A program made the translations under genes and the position numbers. From NCBI GenBank assembly GCA_947039055.1, contig CAMQYB010000010.1, positions 1 through 19,686 on the forward strand: a stretch of 19,686 nt of DNA, read 5' to 3'. Below, in pieces: positions 7,478 through 15,171 of this stretch (the stretch's first letter is position 1; each line of letters opens with the position of its first letter). The notes below the pieces were generated by a model, which was given only the letters and a program-made list of their open reading frames with translations, was not told the DNA's origin and did no database searches. This DNA comes from an uncultured Deferribacteraceae bacterium (GTDB taxonomy: Bacteria; Chrysiogenota; Deferribacteres; Deferribacterales; Mucispirillaceae).

Positions 7478-8101
7478 CTACCTAAGTCCTTTTCTTTTAA
7501 GAGATTGAATATATCCAGCTTCATCTCTATCAGCCATACCGTTCGGCAAAATATTAATCGCTTTTTTAGGAGTAGTCGGACAGCTTTCAGTACAAATTCC
7601 ACAACCAGTACATTTGTCAGTTATCCTAGGTAAGATCATATCTTCTAAATATATAGCATCAAATTTTAACGGACAGCTATTAAAACATTGATTACAAACA
7701 GCCATAGTTCCATCAGCTATTCCAGCCTCTTCTTGATTGTAGAGCAGGTGATTAAGACAGATAGTATCATCAACTTTTGCAACACCAATTCTAGTGTCAC
7801 GAAAATATGTAACATCTTTATCTAGTGCACCTGTTGGACAAACAGTTGTGCAGTTCATACATAATCTACAACCTTTTTCTTCTGCATAAATATATGGAGT
7901 ACCAACTTCAAAATTTTTAGTAAGGTTAGATCGTTTGATAACTCTATACGGACAGATCTCAATACATTTAGAACAGCGTACACAAAGCTCCATGAAGAGT
8001 TTTTCCTCAACAGCACCAGGAGGTCGCATACGATTAATTTTAAAAAATTCGTTCTCATCAAAACTGTTTAGAAACAGTTTTATTTTATCTATAAAACTCA
8101 T
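7478..8101 (-). CDS. napG: NapG-type ferredoxin without export signal
   Basis: 207 residues with four 4Fe-4S motifs: Cys40/43/46/50, Cys78/81/84/88, an irregular third set Cys115 with 136/139/143, and Cys164/167/170/174. NapG signatures are RPPGA (26-30), GTPY, CPTGALD, GVAKVDD..CLN and DKCTGCGIC. NapG relays electrons from NapH toward periplasmic nitrate reductase and in E. coli carries a Tat signal. Here the N terminus is charged, with no twin arginine and no hydrophobic stretch. The ATG overlaps the napD stop as ATGA, and a TAA stands in frame 9 bases before the ATG, so a longer N terminus is not possible without a frameshift. Cytoplasmic placement (NapF-like) or export by piggy-back are the alternatives. 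Confidence 0.87.
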   Translation of the reverse strand: MSFIDKIKLFLNSFDENEFFKINRMRPPGAVEEKLFMELCVRCSKCIEICPYRVIKRSNLTKNFEVGTPYIYAEEKGCRLCMNCTTVCPTGALDKDVTYFRDTRIGVAKVDDTICLNHLLYNQEEAGIADGTMAVCNQCFNSCPLKFDAIYLEDMILPRITDKCTGCGICTESCPTTPKKAINILPNGMADRDEAGYIQSLKRKGLR

Positions 8102-8409
8102 TGCAGTTTATTCTTCTTTTTATTGTTGATATCTTCAAAATCTATTTTGATTTCTCCATCAATCAATTTATCAACACTCTCACCAAAATGTATAGCATGA
8201 TAAGTGAAATCAATTACTAGTTCGCTTGCAAGAAAACTTTTTTGTATAACTTCAAGTTGAGCATCATCTTCAGTTGATATTACGAGTATTATTTTACCAG
8301 CATCTATATCTTTTTCATATATTTCAACTTCTGTATGACTTTCAATAAAAGGTAGTAGTTTTTTATATGAGTCTTTATTAAACTCTAGTACGGCTGATGT
8401 AAAAATCAT
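8098..8409 (-). CDS. napD: NapD-type chaperone for NapA
   Basis: 103 residues from ATG 8409, which has GAGG 8 bases upstream. A start at 8424 would add 5 residues, but that ATG lies inside the ribosome site region and lacks its own. The sequence is a small alpha/beta protein starting MIFTSAVLEF and of the length of NapD, which binds the Tat leader of NapA and holds back export until the cofactor is in place. Identity rests partly on position between napA and napG; sequence similarity to NapD is weak by eye. The C-terminal tail is Lys/Asn-rich (NNKKKNK). The stop overlaps the napG start. Confidence 0.75.
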   Translation of the reverse strand: MIFTSAVLEFNKDSYKKLLPFIESHTEVEIYEKDIDAGKIILVISTEDDAQLEVIQKSFLASELVIDFTYHAIHFGESVDKLIDGEIKIDFEDINNKKKNKLQ

Positions 8410-8440
8410 TTTATTAATCCTCATTAAATATTTTTATTTA

Positions 8441-8483
8441 ATTTTTAAAAATAAACCCTACCTACATATTATAGTAGATAGGG
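8441..8483 (-). terminator. Terminator-like hairpin between napA and napD
   Basis: Arms CCCTACCTAC (8456-8465) and GTAGATAGGG (8474-8483) pair with one mismatch around an 8-base loop. In the minus direction the stem is followed by TTTATTTTT. It sits in the 98-base gap after napA inside the operon, so it may act as a partial terminator or as a 3' stabiliser that makes napA more abundant than napDGH. Confidence 0.55.
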
Positions 8484-8507
8484 CTATAGGGAGAAAAATC
8501 TAACTAA

Positions 8508-10928
8508 TTAGCTAAATGTTTTTTTATTCATTTCTTGTCTTGAAACAAGATATCTACCATCAATTTTTTTAGGTCCACTAACTTTAGTTATCTTAACAGC
8601 AGAAACTTTATAATCAGGTTCAGCAGATTTAGGATCAACAATATCAGAACAGATAAAGTTCACCATACGGTCAGCTTTTTGATCGTGCATAGGAACAAAT
8701 ATTACGCCTTCTAAAGTGTTGTTCACAATTTTTACAGGTAAGATATTGTATCCTCTAACAGATTCAACTTTAACGATATCACCGTTTTTAATTTTAAGTC
8801 TATTAGCATCTTTCTCATTTATTTCAACAAACGAATGAGGATGAGCAGCTGCAGTTTCAGGTATACGCATAGTCATAGAACCAGTATGCCACTGTTCAAG
8901 CACACGTCCAGTAGTCATTATAAATGGATAAGCTGGAGATGTTTGTTCGCTATTATCAGGATCATCTCTTAAGAAGATATTAGCTTTACCGTGTGGTCTT
9001 GCATAAAAGAACTCTTTAGCACCAGCAGGTATAGTGTAACCATATCTTTTAGGATTATCAAATATAGGATCCATCCCTCTAACATAACGTTTATAAGTTC
9101 CAGGATTTTTCTCATCAGGACAAGGCCACTGAACACCAACTGTAGATTTTTTAAGTCTGCTATAAGTTGCACCTTTTAAAGTTTTTTCAGTATTAGCAGT
9201 ACAACCGATATAGTCAGTCCAAGCAAGCTCGTTCATTCTATCGATATTAGTTTCATTTGCCCAACCGATAAGTTTAGTTAAGCCCATTCTTTTAGCGATT
9301 TGTGATGCTATCCAAATATCAGCTTTAGCTTCACCTGGAGCATTAACTGCTTTGTCAGTTAAGAAAGATCTTCTTTCAGAACATCCGAACACGCCACCTT
9401 TTTCATATAAGAATGCAGCAGGCAATACAACGCTTGCACACTGTGCAGTTCTTGTTGGGAAAATATCTATAACAACTGTAAACGCATCTTGCATTCCACC
9501 GATAAATTTATTAACATTCGGTAAAGTTTGTGCAGGATTGGTAGTTGACATAATAACCGCTTTAACTGGTTTAGTTTTATCTTTTTCGCCGCCTAGTGAA
9601 CTAAATAATTTTACAGCGTGCATTCCAGGTTTAGGATTGATAGCTTTAGATGGATTGATAGAATATTTTGCAACACCCCAATATCCTTCAACAAACTCTC
9701 TCCATTTTTTGTTAGCAACAGGTCTAGCACCAGGAAGTAAATGTGCTAATGATCCAGTTTCTCTAACTCCACCACAAGCGTTCGGTTGTCCAGTAAGAGA
9801 GAATGCATCAGCTCCAGGTTTACCGTAGTTACCAGTGATAACATGAAGATTGTGAATTAAGTTATTTGCCCACACACCGTTAGCACGTTGGTTAAGTCCC
9901 ATACACCACATAGATAATGTAGCTTTAGATTTAGCGAACATTTTAGCAGCAGCTTTTACATCAGCAGCAGGACAGCCAGTTTTTCTTTCAACATATTGAG
10001 GAGTATATTTTTCAAGATGTTTAACATAATCAGCCCATGATAATTCTTTAGATCCGTCACCTATTGTAACTCTTCCTAAAGTTTTAACATAGTTTTTATC
10101 ATGCCAATTATTTTTAATTATCTCTCTAGCCATACCATTAAAAATTGCAAGATCAGTTCCAGGTAGAGAAGGCATCCATAGATCAGCAACAGCTGACGTT
10201 AATGTTTTTCTAGGTTCGCACACGATAATTTTTACATTTGGATTATCTTTTTTATGTCTAGCAACTCTTCTAAATAAAATAGGATGAGCTTCAGATAGGT
10301 TTGATCCTACAAGAAAGATAGTTTCAGATTTTTCAATATCTGCGTAAGCACCAGCTGGCTCATCAGATCCAAGTGATGACATGTAACCTGCAACTGCAGA
10401 AGCCATACATAAACGAGGATTACCATCTACCATATTAGATCCAAAACCACCTTTCCATAATTTGTTAAAGGTGTAACTTTCTTCAGTTGTACACTGTCCT
10501 GATCCGTAATATGCAACAGAGTCGTAACCGTATTTTTTATGAAATTGTTTAAATTTTTTCTCAATTAAAGTTAACGCTTGATCCCATGATGCTGGACGCA
10601 GAACACCTTTACCATCACGAATAAGAGGTCTAGTTAATCTATCAGGGTGATGAGCAACTTTCCAGATGTTCATTCCTTTGACGCATAGATAACCTCTGGT
10701 GTTAGTCATAGACTCAACGTTACCTTTCATAGCAACAAGTCTACCACCTTTCACACCAACATAAACAGAGCAACCTGTTCCACAAAGACGACAAACGCCT
10801 TTTACCCATCTTTCGATAACAACCTCTTGAGATTGAGCTACTGCATTACTGCTTGTAGATATCCCAGCTGCAACGGCAGCTGATGCTGCTAATGTAGATT
10901 TAATAAAATTCCTTCTCGACATTTCCAT
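8508..10928 (-). CDS. napA: Periplasmic nitrate reductase catalytic subunit NapA
   Basis: 806 residues; reduces nitrate to nitrite in the periplasm with a molybdenum bis-MGD cofactor and one 4Fe-4S cluster. A Tat leader with SRRNFIK (4-10) is followed by an Ala-rich hydrophobic stretch and probable cleavage after AVA (31). The cluster site is Cys46, Cys49, Cys53 and Cys82 (CX2CX3CX28C). The molybdenum-ligating Cys is Cys174 in NPRLCMASAVAGYM, followed by the typical DEPAGAY stretch. Other NapA blocks: GSNLSEAHPILFRR, CMGLNQRANGVWANNLIHNLHVITGNYGKPG (start near 341), and a C-terminal molydopterin-binding domain with MTTGRVLEQWHTGSMTMR. Length is normal for the family. The ribosome site GGGAGGA is 8 bases before the ATG. 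The usual partner NapB is absent; the tetrahaem NapM upstream probably replaces it. Respiratory Nap rather than assimilatory Nas is favoured by the Tat leader and neighbours. Confidence 0.96.
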   Translation of the reverse strand: MEMSRRNFIKSTLAASAAVAAGISTSSNAVAQSQEVVIERWVKGVCRLCGTGCSVYVGVKGGRLVAMKGNVESMTNTRGYLCVKGMNIWKVAHHPDRLTRPLIRDGKGVLRPASWDQALTLIEKKFKQFHKKYGYDSVAYYGSGQCTTEESYTFNKLWKGGFGSNMVDGNPRLCMASAVAGYMSSLGSDEPAGAYADIEKSETIFLVGSNLSEAHPILFRRVARHKKDNPNVKIIVCEPRKTLTSAVADLWMPSLPGTDLAIFNGMAREIIKNNWHDKNYVKTLGRVTIGDGSKELSWADYVKHLEKYTPQYVERKTGCPAADVKAAAKMFAKSKATLSMWCMGLNQRANGVWANNLIHNLHVITGNYGKPGADAFSLTGQPNACGGVRETGSLAHLLPGARPVANKKWREFVEGYWGVAKYSINPSKAINPKPGMHAVKLFSSLGGEKDKTKPVKAVIMSTTNPAQTLPNVNKFIGGMQDAFTVVIDIFPTRTAQCASVVLPAAFLYEKGGVFGCSERRSFLTDKAVNAPGEAKADIWIASQIAKRMGLTKLIGWANETNIDRMNELAWTDYIGCTANTEKTLKGATYSRLKKSTVGVQWPCPDEKNPGTYKRYVRGMDPIFDNPKRYGYTIPAGAKEFFYARPHGKANIFLRDDPDNSEQTSPAYPFIMTTGRVLEQWHTGSMTMRIPETAAAHPHSFVEINEKDANRLKIKNGDIVKVESVRGYNILPVKIVNNTLEGVIFVPMHDQKADRMVNFICSDIVDPKSAEPDYKVSAVKITKVSGPKKIDGRYLVSRQEMNKKTFS

Positions 10929-10976
10929 ATATTATTCCTCCCGTTATTTTTAAACTATTAAGAACTTTATAATACG

Positions 10977-11014
10977 ATTAATTACTAGGACTACAATTAA
11001 TTAATAGGACTATA
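10977..11014. repeat. Two tandem 19-bp repeats between napM and napA
   Basis: ATTAATTACTAGGACTACA (10977-10995) is followed at once by a second copy matching 17 of 19 bases (10996-11014). They lie in the 131-base gap upstream of napA. A regulatory role (a protein site or an internal promoter element) is possible but unproven. Confidence 0.5.
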
Positions 11015-11059
11015 ATTAAGAACAAGGTATTACAATTTAAGATTTAATAAAACGTACAA

Positions 11060-11446
11060 TTAACTATGCGGAGATTTAAAACCTTTAAGCGGTCTAAACG
11101 TGTGTACTTGATGACAAGATGAACATGTTTCAGCATTTTTCATAGAGTCAACTTCAATCGAGTGACAAGAAGCACAAGTTGATATAGTTGATTGTGGTTT
11201 AAAAGTTGATTCTTCGCCGTGGCAAGTTATACAAGAAACTCCATTTAGTTTATGTAGAGAAGTATCCCATTGAGTATAAGCTTCAGGTGCAGCCTTCATC
11301 TCATCAGTTGAGCCTTTTTCATGACACGTTGCACAGCTTTTGTCATCAATCGGCACAGGATGCTTGTTTTGCTCGATAGCGTTTACAGATACTGCGAAGA
11401 CAGTCGCTATGAAAAGGATTGTTGTTGAAAGAAAGATATGTTTCAT
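11060..11446 (-). CDS. napM: NapM-type tetrahaem cytochrome c
   Basis: 128 residues with a Sec signal peptide (hydrophobic about 4-20, cleavage probably after VNA at 23). Four CXXCH sites: CATCH (38-42), CITCH (72-76), CASCH (91-95) and CSSCH (108-112), with additional His residues that can serve as second axial ligands. Size, haem number and place directly upstream of napA match NapM of the Desulfovibrio desulfuricans napCMADGH cluster. The protein probably passes electrons to NapA in place of NapB/NapC. It has no membrane anchor beyond the cleaved signal, so it should be a soluble periplasmic carrier. The ribosome site AGAGGTG stands 4 bases before the ATG. First gene of the leftward operon; the upstream spacer holds the palindrome described separately. 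Confidence 0.82.
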   Translation of the reverse strand: MKHIFLSTTILFIATVFAVSVNAIEQNKHPVPIDDKSCATCHEKGSTDEMKAAPEAYTQWDTSLHKLNGVSCITCHGEESTFKPQSTISTCASCHSIEVDSMKNAETCSSCHQVHTFRPLKGFKSPHS

Positions 11447-11462
11447 TTTTCACCTCTAAAAT

Positions 11463-11480
11463 TTAAGATTTAAATCTTAA
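11463..11480. promoter_or_regulatory. Perfect 18-bp palindrome in the napM leader
   Basis: TTAAGATTTAAATCTTAA reads the same on both strands. Its inner GAT-N4-ATC spacing equals that of FNR-family boxes (TTGAT-N4-ATCAA), but the outer bases differ. It is centred 25 bp from the napM start codon, which suits a repressor site or an RNA hairpin better than a standard activator site. Confidence 0.45.
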
Positions 11481-11580
11481 TATTTTTATTTTTTAAACAC
11501 AAAATAATATTGATATATAAATCATATAATATTTTATTTATTATAATATGCTGTTGTTCTAATAAATAGTAGTTAAAAAC

Positions 11581-11645
11581 TGTAAAGTTATGACAGAACT
11601 ATCTTTACAAACTTTACTACAAATTTACTTTATTATCTATATAAT
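11581..11645 (+). promoter_or_regulatory. Candidate promoter region of the octahaem nitrite reductase gene
   Basis: A consensus -10 TATAAT lies at 11640-11645, 115 bp before the start codon. No convincing -35 is spaced correctly. An inverted repeat TGTAAAG-N15-CTTTACA (11581-11609) lies just upstream of the expected -35, a position typical for an activator. The lack of a -35 would agree with activator dependence. Confidence 0.4.
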
Positions 11646-11760
11646 ACGAAATGTGAGTAAATGCGTACCCAAATCTATAGATTTTATTGCAGTGATTTTA
11701 TAGGATATAAAGTACGAGATGAGTGTTTCAAATATTTTTTTTAAGTGGGGGTACTTGATT

Positions 11761-13503
11761 ATGAAGATAAAATTGAAGTTTTTTATGATACCTTTTGTTA
11801 TGGTAGTGTTTTTTGCAATAGGCAATGCATTTTCTGTAGCAGAGGTGAAGAATTTAACTGCTAAGAGCGTAGATGAAAAAACGTGTTATTCTTGTCATGG
11901 AACAGTTGAAATGTTACATACAAGAGGGGCGCATGAAGAAGTTAGTTGTGTTAGTTGCCATGAAATACCTGTGGATCATTTAACAGAACCAACTATTGAC
12001 ACAAGACCATCAACTCGTGTTGATTGGGATGCTTGTGGACAGTGTCATGAAGCACAGTTAGAATCATTTATGCAATTAGATACACATCGTCCTGCAAGAA
12101 ATGAGAAATCTAATGAAGGTGGTAGAGCTCCAAACCCAGCATGGGATAAACTTATGGCTCCACACGGATTTACAAAAGAGCATGCAGCTACAAGATCACA
12201 CTCAGTAATGTTAGTAGATCAGTTTGTTGTTGATCGTGCGTTCGGTGGAAGATTTCAACCTATAAATGGATGGAACTATATATTTGAAACAGGTAAAGTA
12301 TGGGATATCTTAGAAGACACTCATCCTGAAGAGCCTAATCAGAAAAAGTTTATGCGTCAAACAGCTACTGCGAACAATCCAGTTTGTATGAGTTGTAAGA
12401 CATTTGATCATATATTAGATTGGCAATACATGGGTGCAGCTGGAACAGATCCTGATCCTGCACGTAATCCTAAATGGTCAAGAAAATCAAATTCAGTTGA
12501 GATGGCTCAAGCTATGAACTATGCGCTTAACTGTTTTACTTGTCATGATCCTCATTCTGCTGAACCAAGAGTTGTTAGAGATGCATTAATTGATGCAATG
12601 ACTAATCCTGATTGGTCAGACAATCTTATTCAACAAGATAAAGATAAGCCTGAGATAGAAGTTCTTACTATGGGACTACGTGGATTTGATAGAAAAATAG
12701 CTATATTTAAAGATCCAACAGATCCAAAAGTATCATTACTACAGTGTGCACAGTGTCACGTTGAGTATAACTGTAACCCAGGTAAAGATGCAGCAACTGG
12801 TGGTAAAATAGGATTTGATGGAGCAATTACAAATCATTTCCCTATGAAAGATTCGCTTAAATTATACGATCATTACTTTAGTAAAGTTAATTTCCAAGAT
12901 TTTGGTAACAGATTTTCTGGAGCACCATTATGGAAAGGACAACACCCTGAGTCAGAGTCATATTATATGTCTAAACACTCGTTAGCTGGCGTAAAATGTT
13001 CTTCATGTCACTTTGGTGAAACGGTTAAGAAGGGCGGCAAAAAGTTTACATCGCATTTTGCTCAAACACCAAGAGTTAAGTTAGATCAAACATGTTTAAC
13101 TTCAAACTGTCATGGTAAGGGAGCAGATAAGAAATGGGATAAAACTAAATATTCTGCTGATTATATCAAAGTTTCAACAAACTGGAGTAAGCAAGAAGCA
13201 GTTTATGCAATAGACTCAATCAAATCATATACTAAAGGTAGAATGAGAAAAGCTGAGTTCTGGTTGACAGAGTTAACTGATGCGATTAGAGATGCTCAGA
13301 TGATGGGCGTTAATAAGAAAAATATTATTGCAGCTCAAAAAGCACAATCAGAAGCTCATATCCTTTGGGAGTATTGGACAGCTGAAAACTCTGATGGATT
13401 TCATAACCCTGCACTTGCTAGAGAGTCGTTGACAAAATCAATAGACATATCTATGAAAGGTTATGGCGATCTTGAAAAAGTATTATACAAAAAAGGTAAA
13501 TAG
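11761..13503 (+). CDS. Octahaem cytochrome c nitrite reductase (TvNiR/ONR type)
   Basis: 580 residues from ATG 11761, which has GGGGG at 11746-11750 and begins a proper signal peptide; an ATG at 11719 would add 14 residues with no ribosome site. Eight haem sites: CYSCH 42-46, CVSCH 63-67, CGQCH 92-96, CMSCK 209-213, CFTCH 258-262, CAQCH 329-333, CSSCH 413-417 and CLTSNCH 445-451. The fourth, with Lys213, is the substrate haem. The part from residue 200 on is NrfA-like: CHVEY (Glu335, Tyr336) and KGQHPE (Lys392, Gln394, His395) match the calcium ligands and catalytic Tyr and His; Arg159 or Arg164 in DRAFGGRF is the likely catalytic Arg. Tyr336-X-Cys338 matches the covalent Tyr303-Cys305 pair of TvNiR. 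It should reduce nitrite to ammonium in the periplasm with six electrons. The CX4CH last site is unusual. No NrfH-type donor is in the window. Confidence 0.9.
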   Translation: MKIKLKFFMIPFVMVVFFAIGNAFSVAEVKNLTAKSVDEKTCYSCHGTVEMLHTRGAHEEVSCVSCHEIPVDHLTEPTIDTRPSTRVDWDACGQCHEAQLESFMQLDTHRPARNEKSNEGGRAPNPAWDKLMAPHGFTKEHAATRSHSVMLVDQFVVDRAFGGRFQPINGWNYIFETGKVWDILEDTHPEEPNQKKFMRQTATANNPVCMSCKTFDHILDWQYMGAAGTDPDPARNPKWSRKSNSVEMAQAMNYALNCFTCHDPHSAEPRVVRDALIDAMTNPDWSDNLIQQDKDKPEIEVLTMGLRGFDRKIAIFKDPTDPKVSLLQCAQCHVEYNCNPGKDAATGGKIGFDGAITNHFPMKDSLKLYDHYFSKVNFQDFGNRFSGAPLWKGQHPESESYYMSKHSLAGVKCSSCHFGETVKKGGKKFTSHFAQTPRVKLDQTCLTSNCHGKGADKKWDKTKYSADYIKVSTNWSKQEAVYAIDSIKSYTKGRMRKAEFWLTELTDAIRDAQMMGVNKKNIIAAQKAQSEAHILWEYWTAENSDGFHNPALARESLTKSIDISMKGYGDLEKVLYKKGK

Positions 13504-13801
13504 ATTAGAGTAGTTAGTACGAAGTAGTCATACTGTAGTAGTTATAAACCTAGTGGGCTGTCATTTTTTTGGCAGCCCTGTTTATTTGTCAACTTCTGAG
13601 ATTAAGGAAGTTGTGATAATTTAGAATATTTTAGCAGTTATCATTGTTTTAATAGTTCGTATTATTTTATCGATAGAGATTATCGCAATGGTTTGTAATA
13701 TTGATATTATTATTAACGCTATCAATTTTATAAAAGTATTGATATATTTATATTGATATTGGTGTGATATAAATTCACATTAATTACATATAGGAGATTT
13801 A
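13504..13801. other. Spacer between the nitrite reductase gene and resB
   Basis: 298 bases. After the terminator (13555-13587) there is a second hairpin, CAACTTC (13590-13596) with GAAGTTG (13607-13613). An inverted repeat TTGATA/TATCAA lies at 13701-13725, and TGTGA-N7-TCACA at 13763-13779 encloses a TATAAA hexamer that may be the resB -10. No small gene is evident. Confidence 0.5.
13555..13587 (+). terminator. Intrinsic terminator after the octahaem nitrite reductase
   Basis: GGGCTG (13555-13560) pairs with CAGCCC (13573-13578) around a T-rich loop and is followed by TGTTTATTT. It implies that resB-ccsA are mostly transcribed from their own promoter. Confidence 0.75.
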
Positions 13802-15163
13802 ATGAAAGAAAAGTTATATAAGTTTTGTTCATTTCTTAGTTCGTCAAAGTTTGCGATGGTGATCTCGGCAGGTATTCTTATACTTGCGATTACTGGTTCG
13901 TTGATACCGAAAGCAGATGTGGCAGTCAGCTCTTCACAACTGGCATCAAATATAGTTTCAGTTTTAGGTTTAGATCATATATATACATCGCCTATATTCA
14001 TCACACTCATTGCATTGTTTGCATTGAATTTAATTTTATGCACGTTAAAGTTAATAATTTTTGATATAAATAAGTTGTCGGATATTGACAATATTGATTT
14101 TAAAGATCATGGCAGAGTTGCGATCAAGCACGCTGAAGTCATATCATTTTTAAAGGCTACACATTTTGATATTAAGCAAGAAGAGAATGTGATTACTGCG
14201 TCAAAAAATTCATTTGGTAAATACTCTGTGATTATTATTCACACAGGAATTTTGATTGTATTGTTAGGTGCGTTGCTTGGATATCTTTTCGGATTTAAAG
14301 GTTACATAAATATTCTTGAAGGGAGCTCAGATAATGTTGCTGTATTAAGCACAGGAGAGTTTGTTCCTTTAGGGTTTGATATAAAGGTTAATCGTTTTGA
14401 TGTTAAATATTACGATAACACAACAAGACCATCGGCATTTGTTTCAGATATTACTATCAGTAAAGAGAGTAGTGATAATGATAGTAATACAAGTAACGAT
14501 AATAAGTCATTAAACTATATCTTAAATGTAAACTCACCACTTAAGTATGAAGATGTATCTATCTATCAACATAGTTACGGTTTTTATTTAAATAAAAAAG
14601 GTGCTAGGTTTTTATTTGATGTAGAGATAGATAATATTAGTAAAAAGTATGAAGTTAGATTTAATGAAAGTTTTAAGATTAGAGATAATTTATTTGGCAA
14701 GATCACAGATTTTGCACCAGCGTTAGCTGTGGATGATGATGGCAAATTTTCTACTATGTCAGAGGAGATGGTTAATCCTGCAATACTGTTAGAAGCATAT
14801 AGTATGGAAGGCGATCCAGTTCTTAGATCATGGTTATTAAGTAAACAGAAAACTTCAGGTGATTTCTCAAAAGATTACGGATTTAAGATGACGTTTGATA
14901 AATTGTATGGCGTACAATATACAGGTTTATCTATCAAAAAAGATCCAGGTACGGCAGTTGTATATTTAGGTTTTTTGATTATTTCAATAGCATTGATATT
15001 GACATATTTAATTAACTATACAGTTATATTTATTCATCTGACAAAAGACGAAGAGACAGGCGAGATGATATTTTACAAAGTATTTAAACAGCGTAAATTT
15101 GGCAGAAGCGTTCCTGCACAAATGTTTTATAAATTGATAGACAAGAACGAAAAAGATATATAG
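13802..15163 (+). CDS. resB: Cytochrome c biogenesis protein ResB (Ccs1/CcsB)
   Basis: 453 residues. Hydrophobic helices at about 18-36 (MVISAGILILAITGSLIP), 61-82, 144-166 and 380-412, with a large periplasmic domain between the third and fourth, the layout of ResB/Ccs1. With CcsA, it moves haem out of the cytoplasm and joins it to reduced CXXCH cysteines of exported apocytochromes (system II). The ribosome site AGGAG (13792-13796) is 5 bases before the ATG. The ccsA gene begins 8 bp after its stop. The periplasmic part contains a low-complexity Ser/Asp/Asn stretch near 218-235 (SSDNDSNTSNDN), probably a surface loop. The position next to two multihaem cytochrome genes fits a maturation role; it could serve all cytochromes of the cell. 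Confidence 0.9.
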   Translation: MKEKLYKFCSFLSSSKFAMVISAGILILAITGSLIPKADVAVSSSQLASNIVSVLGLDHIYTSPIFITLIALFALNLILCTLKLIIFDINKLSDIDNIDFKDHGRVAIKHAEVISFLKATHFDIKQEENVITASKNSFGKYSVIIIHTGILIVLLGALLGYLFGFKGYINILEGSSDNVAVLSTGEFVPLGFDIKVNRFDVKYYDNTTRPSAFVSDITISKESSDNDSNTSNDNKSLNYILNVNSPLKYEDVSIYQHSYGFYLNKKGARFLFDVEIDNISKKYEVRFNESFKIRDNLFGKITDFAPALAVDDDGKFSTMSEEMVNPAILLEAYSMEGDPVLRSWLLSKQKTSGDFSKDYGFKMTFDKLYGVQYTGLSIKKDPGTAVVYLGFLIISIALILTYLINYTVIFIHLTKDEETGEMIFYKVFKQRKFGRSVPAQMFYKLIDKNEKDI

Positions 15164-15171
15164 GTGTAATA

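Larger units (their letters stand above)
11447..11760. other. Divergent control region between napM and the nitrite reductase gene
   Basis: 314 bases serving two operons in opposite directions. It holds a perfect 18-bp palindrome (11463-11480) close to napM, an approximate dyad TGATATATAAATCA (11511-11524), an inverted repeat TGTAAAG/CTTTACA (11581-11609), three TTTAC motifs (11604, 11613, 11624) and a TATAAT hexamer (11640-11645) oriented toward the nitrite reductase. No gene is seen here. Confidence 0.6.

Noticed and set aside
9352..9828. 158-residue reading frame on the plus strand inside napA
   Set aside because: It lies wholly antisense to a well-conserved part of napA, has no ribosome site and no recognisable protein features.
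11510..11525. Canonical FNR box at TTGATATATAAATCAT
   Set aside because: The half-sites are separated by six bases instead of four, so the geometry does not fit FNR; kept only as an approximate dyad in the control-region finding.
11719..11760. N-terminal extension of the nitrite reductase from ATG 11719
   Set aside because: No ribosome site stands before it, and it would place 14 residues ahead of a complete signal peptide that starts at 11761 with GGGGG upstream.
11761..13503. Octahaem hydroxylamine oxidoreductase or tetrathionate reductase
   Set aside because: Both are octahaem proteins, but the CMSCK site with the NrfA-type CHVEY and KGQHPE blocks and the Tyr-X-Cys pair point to the nitrite reductase branch.
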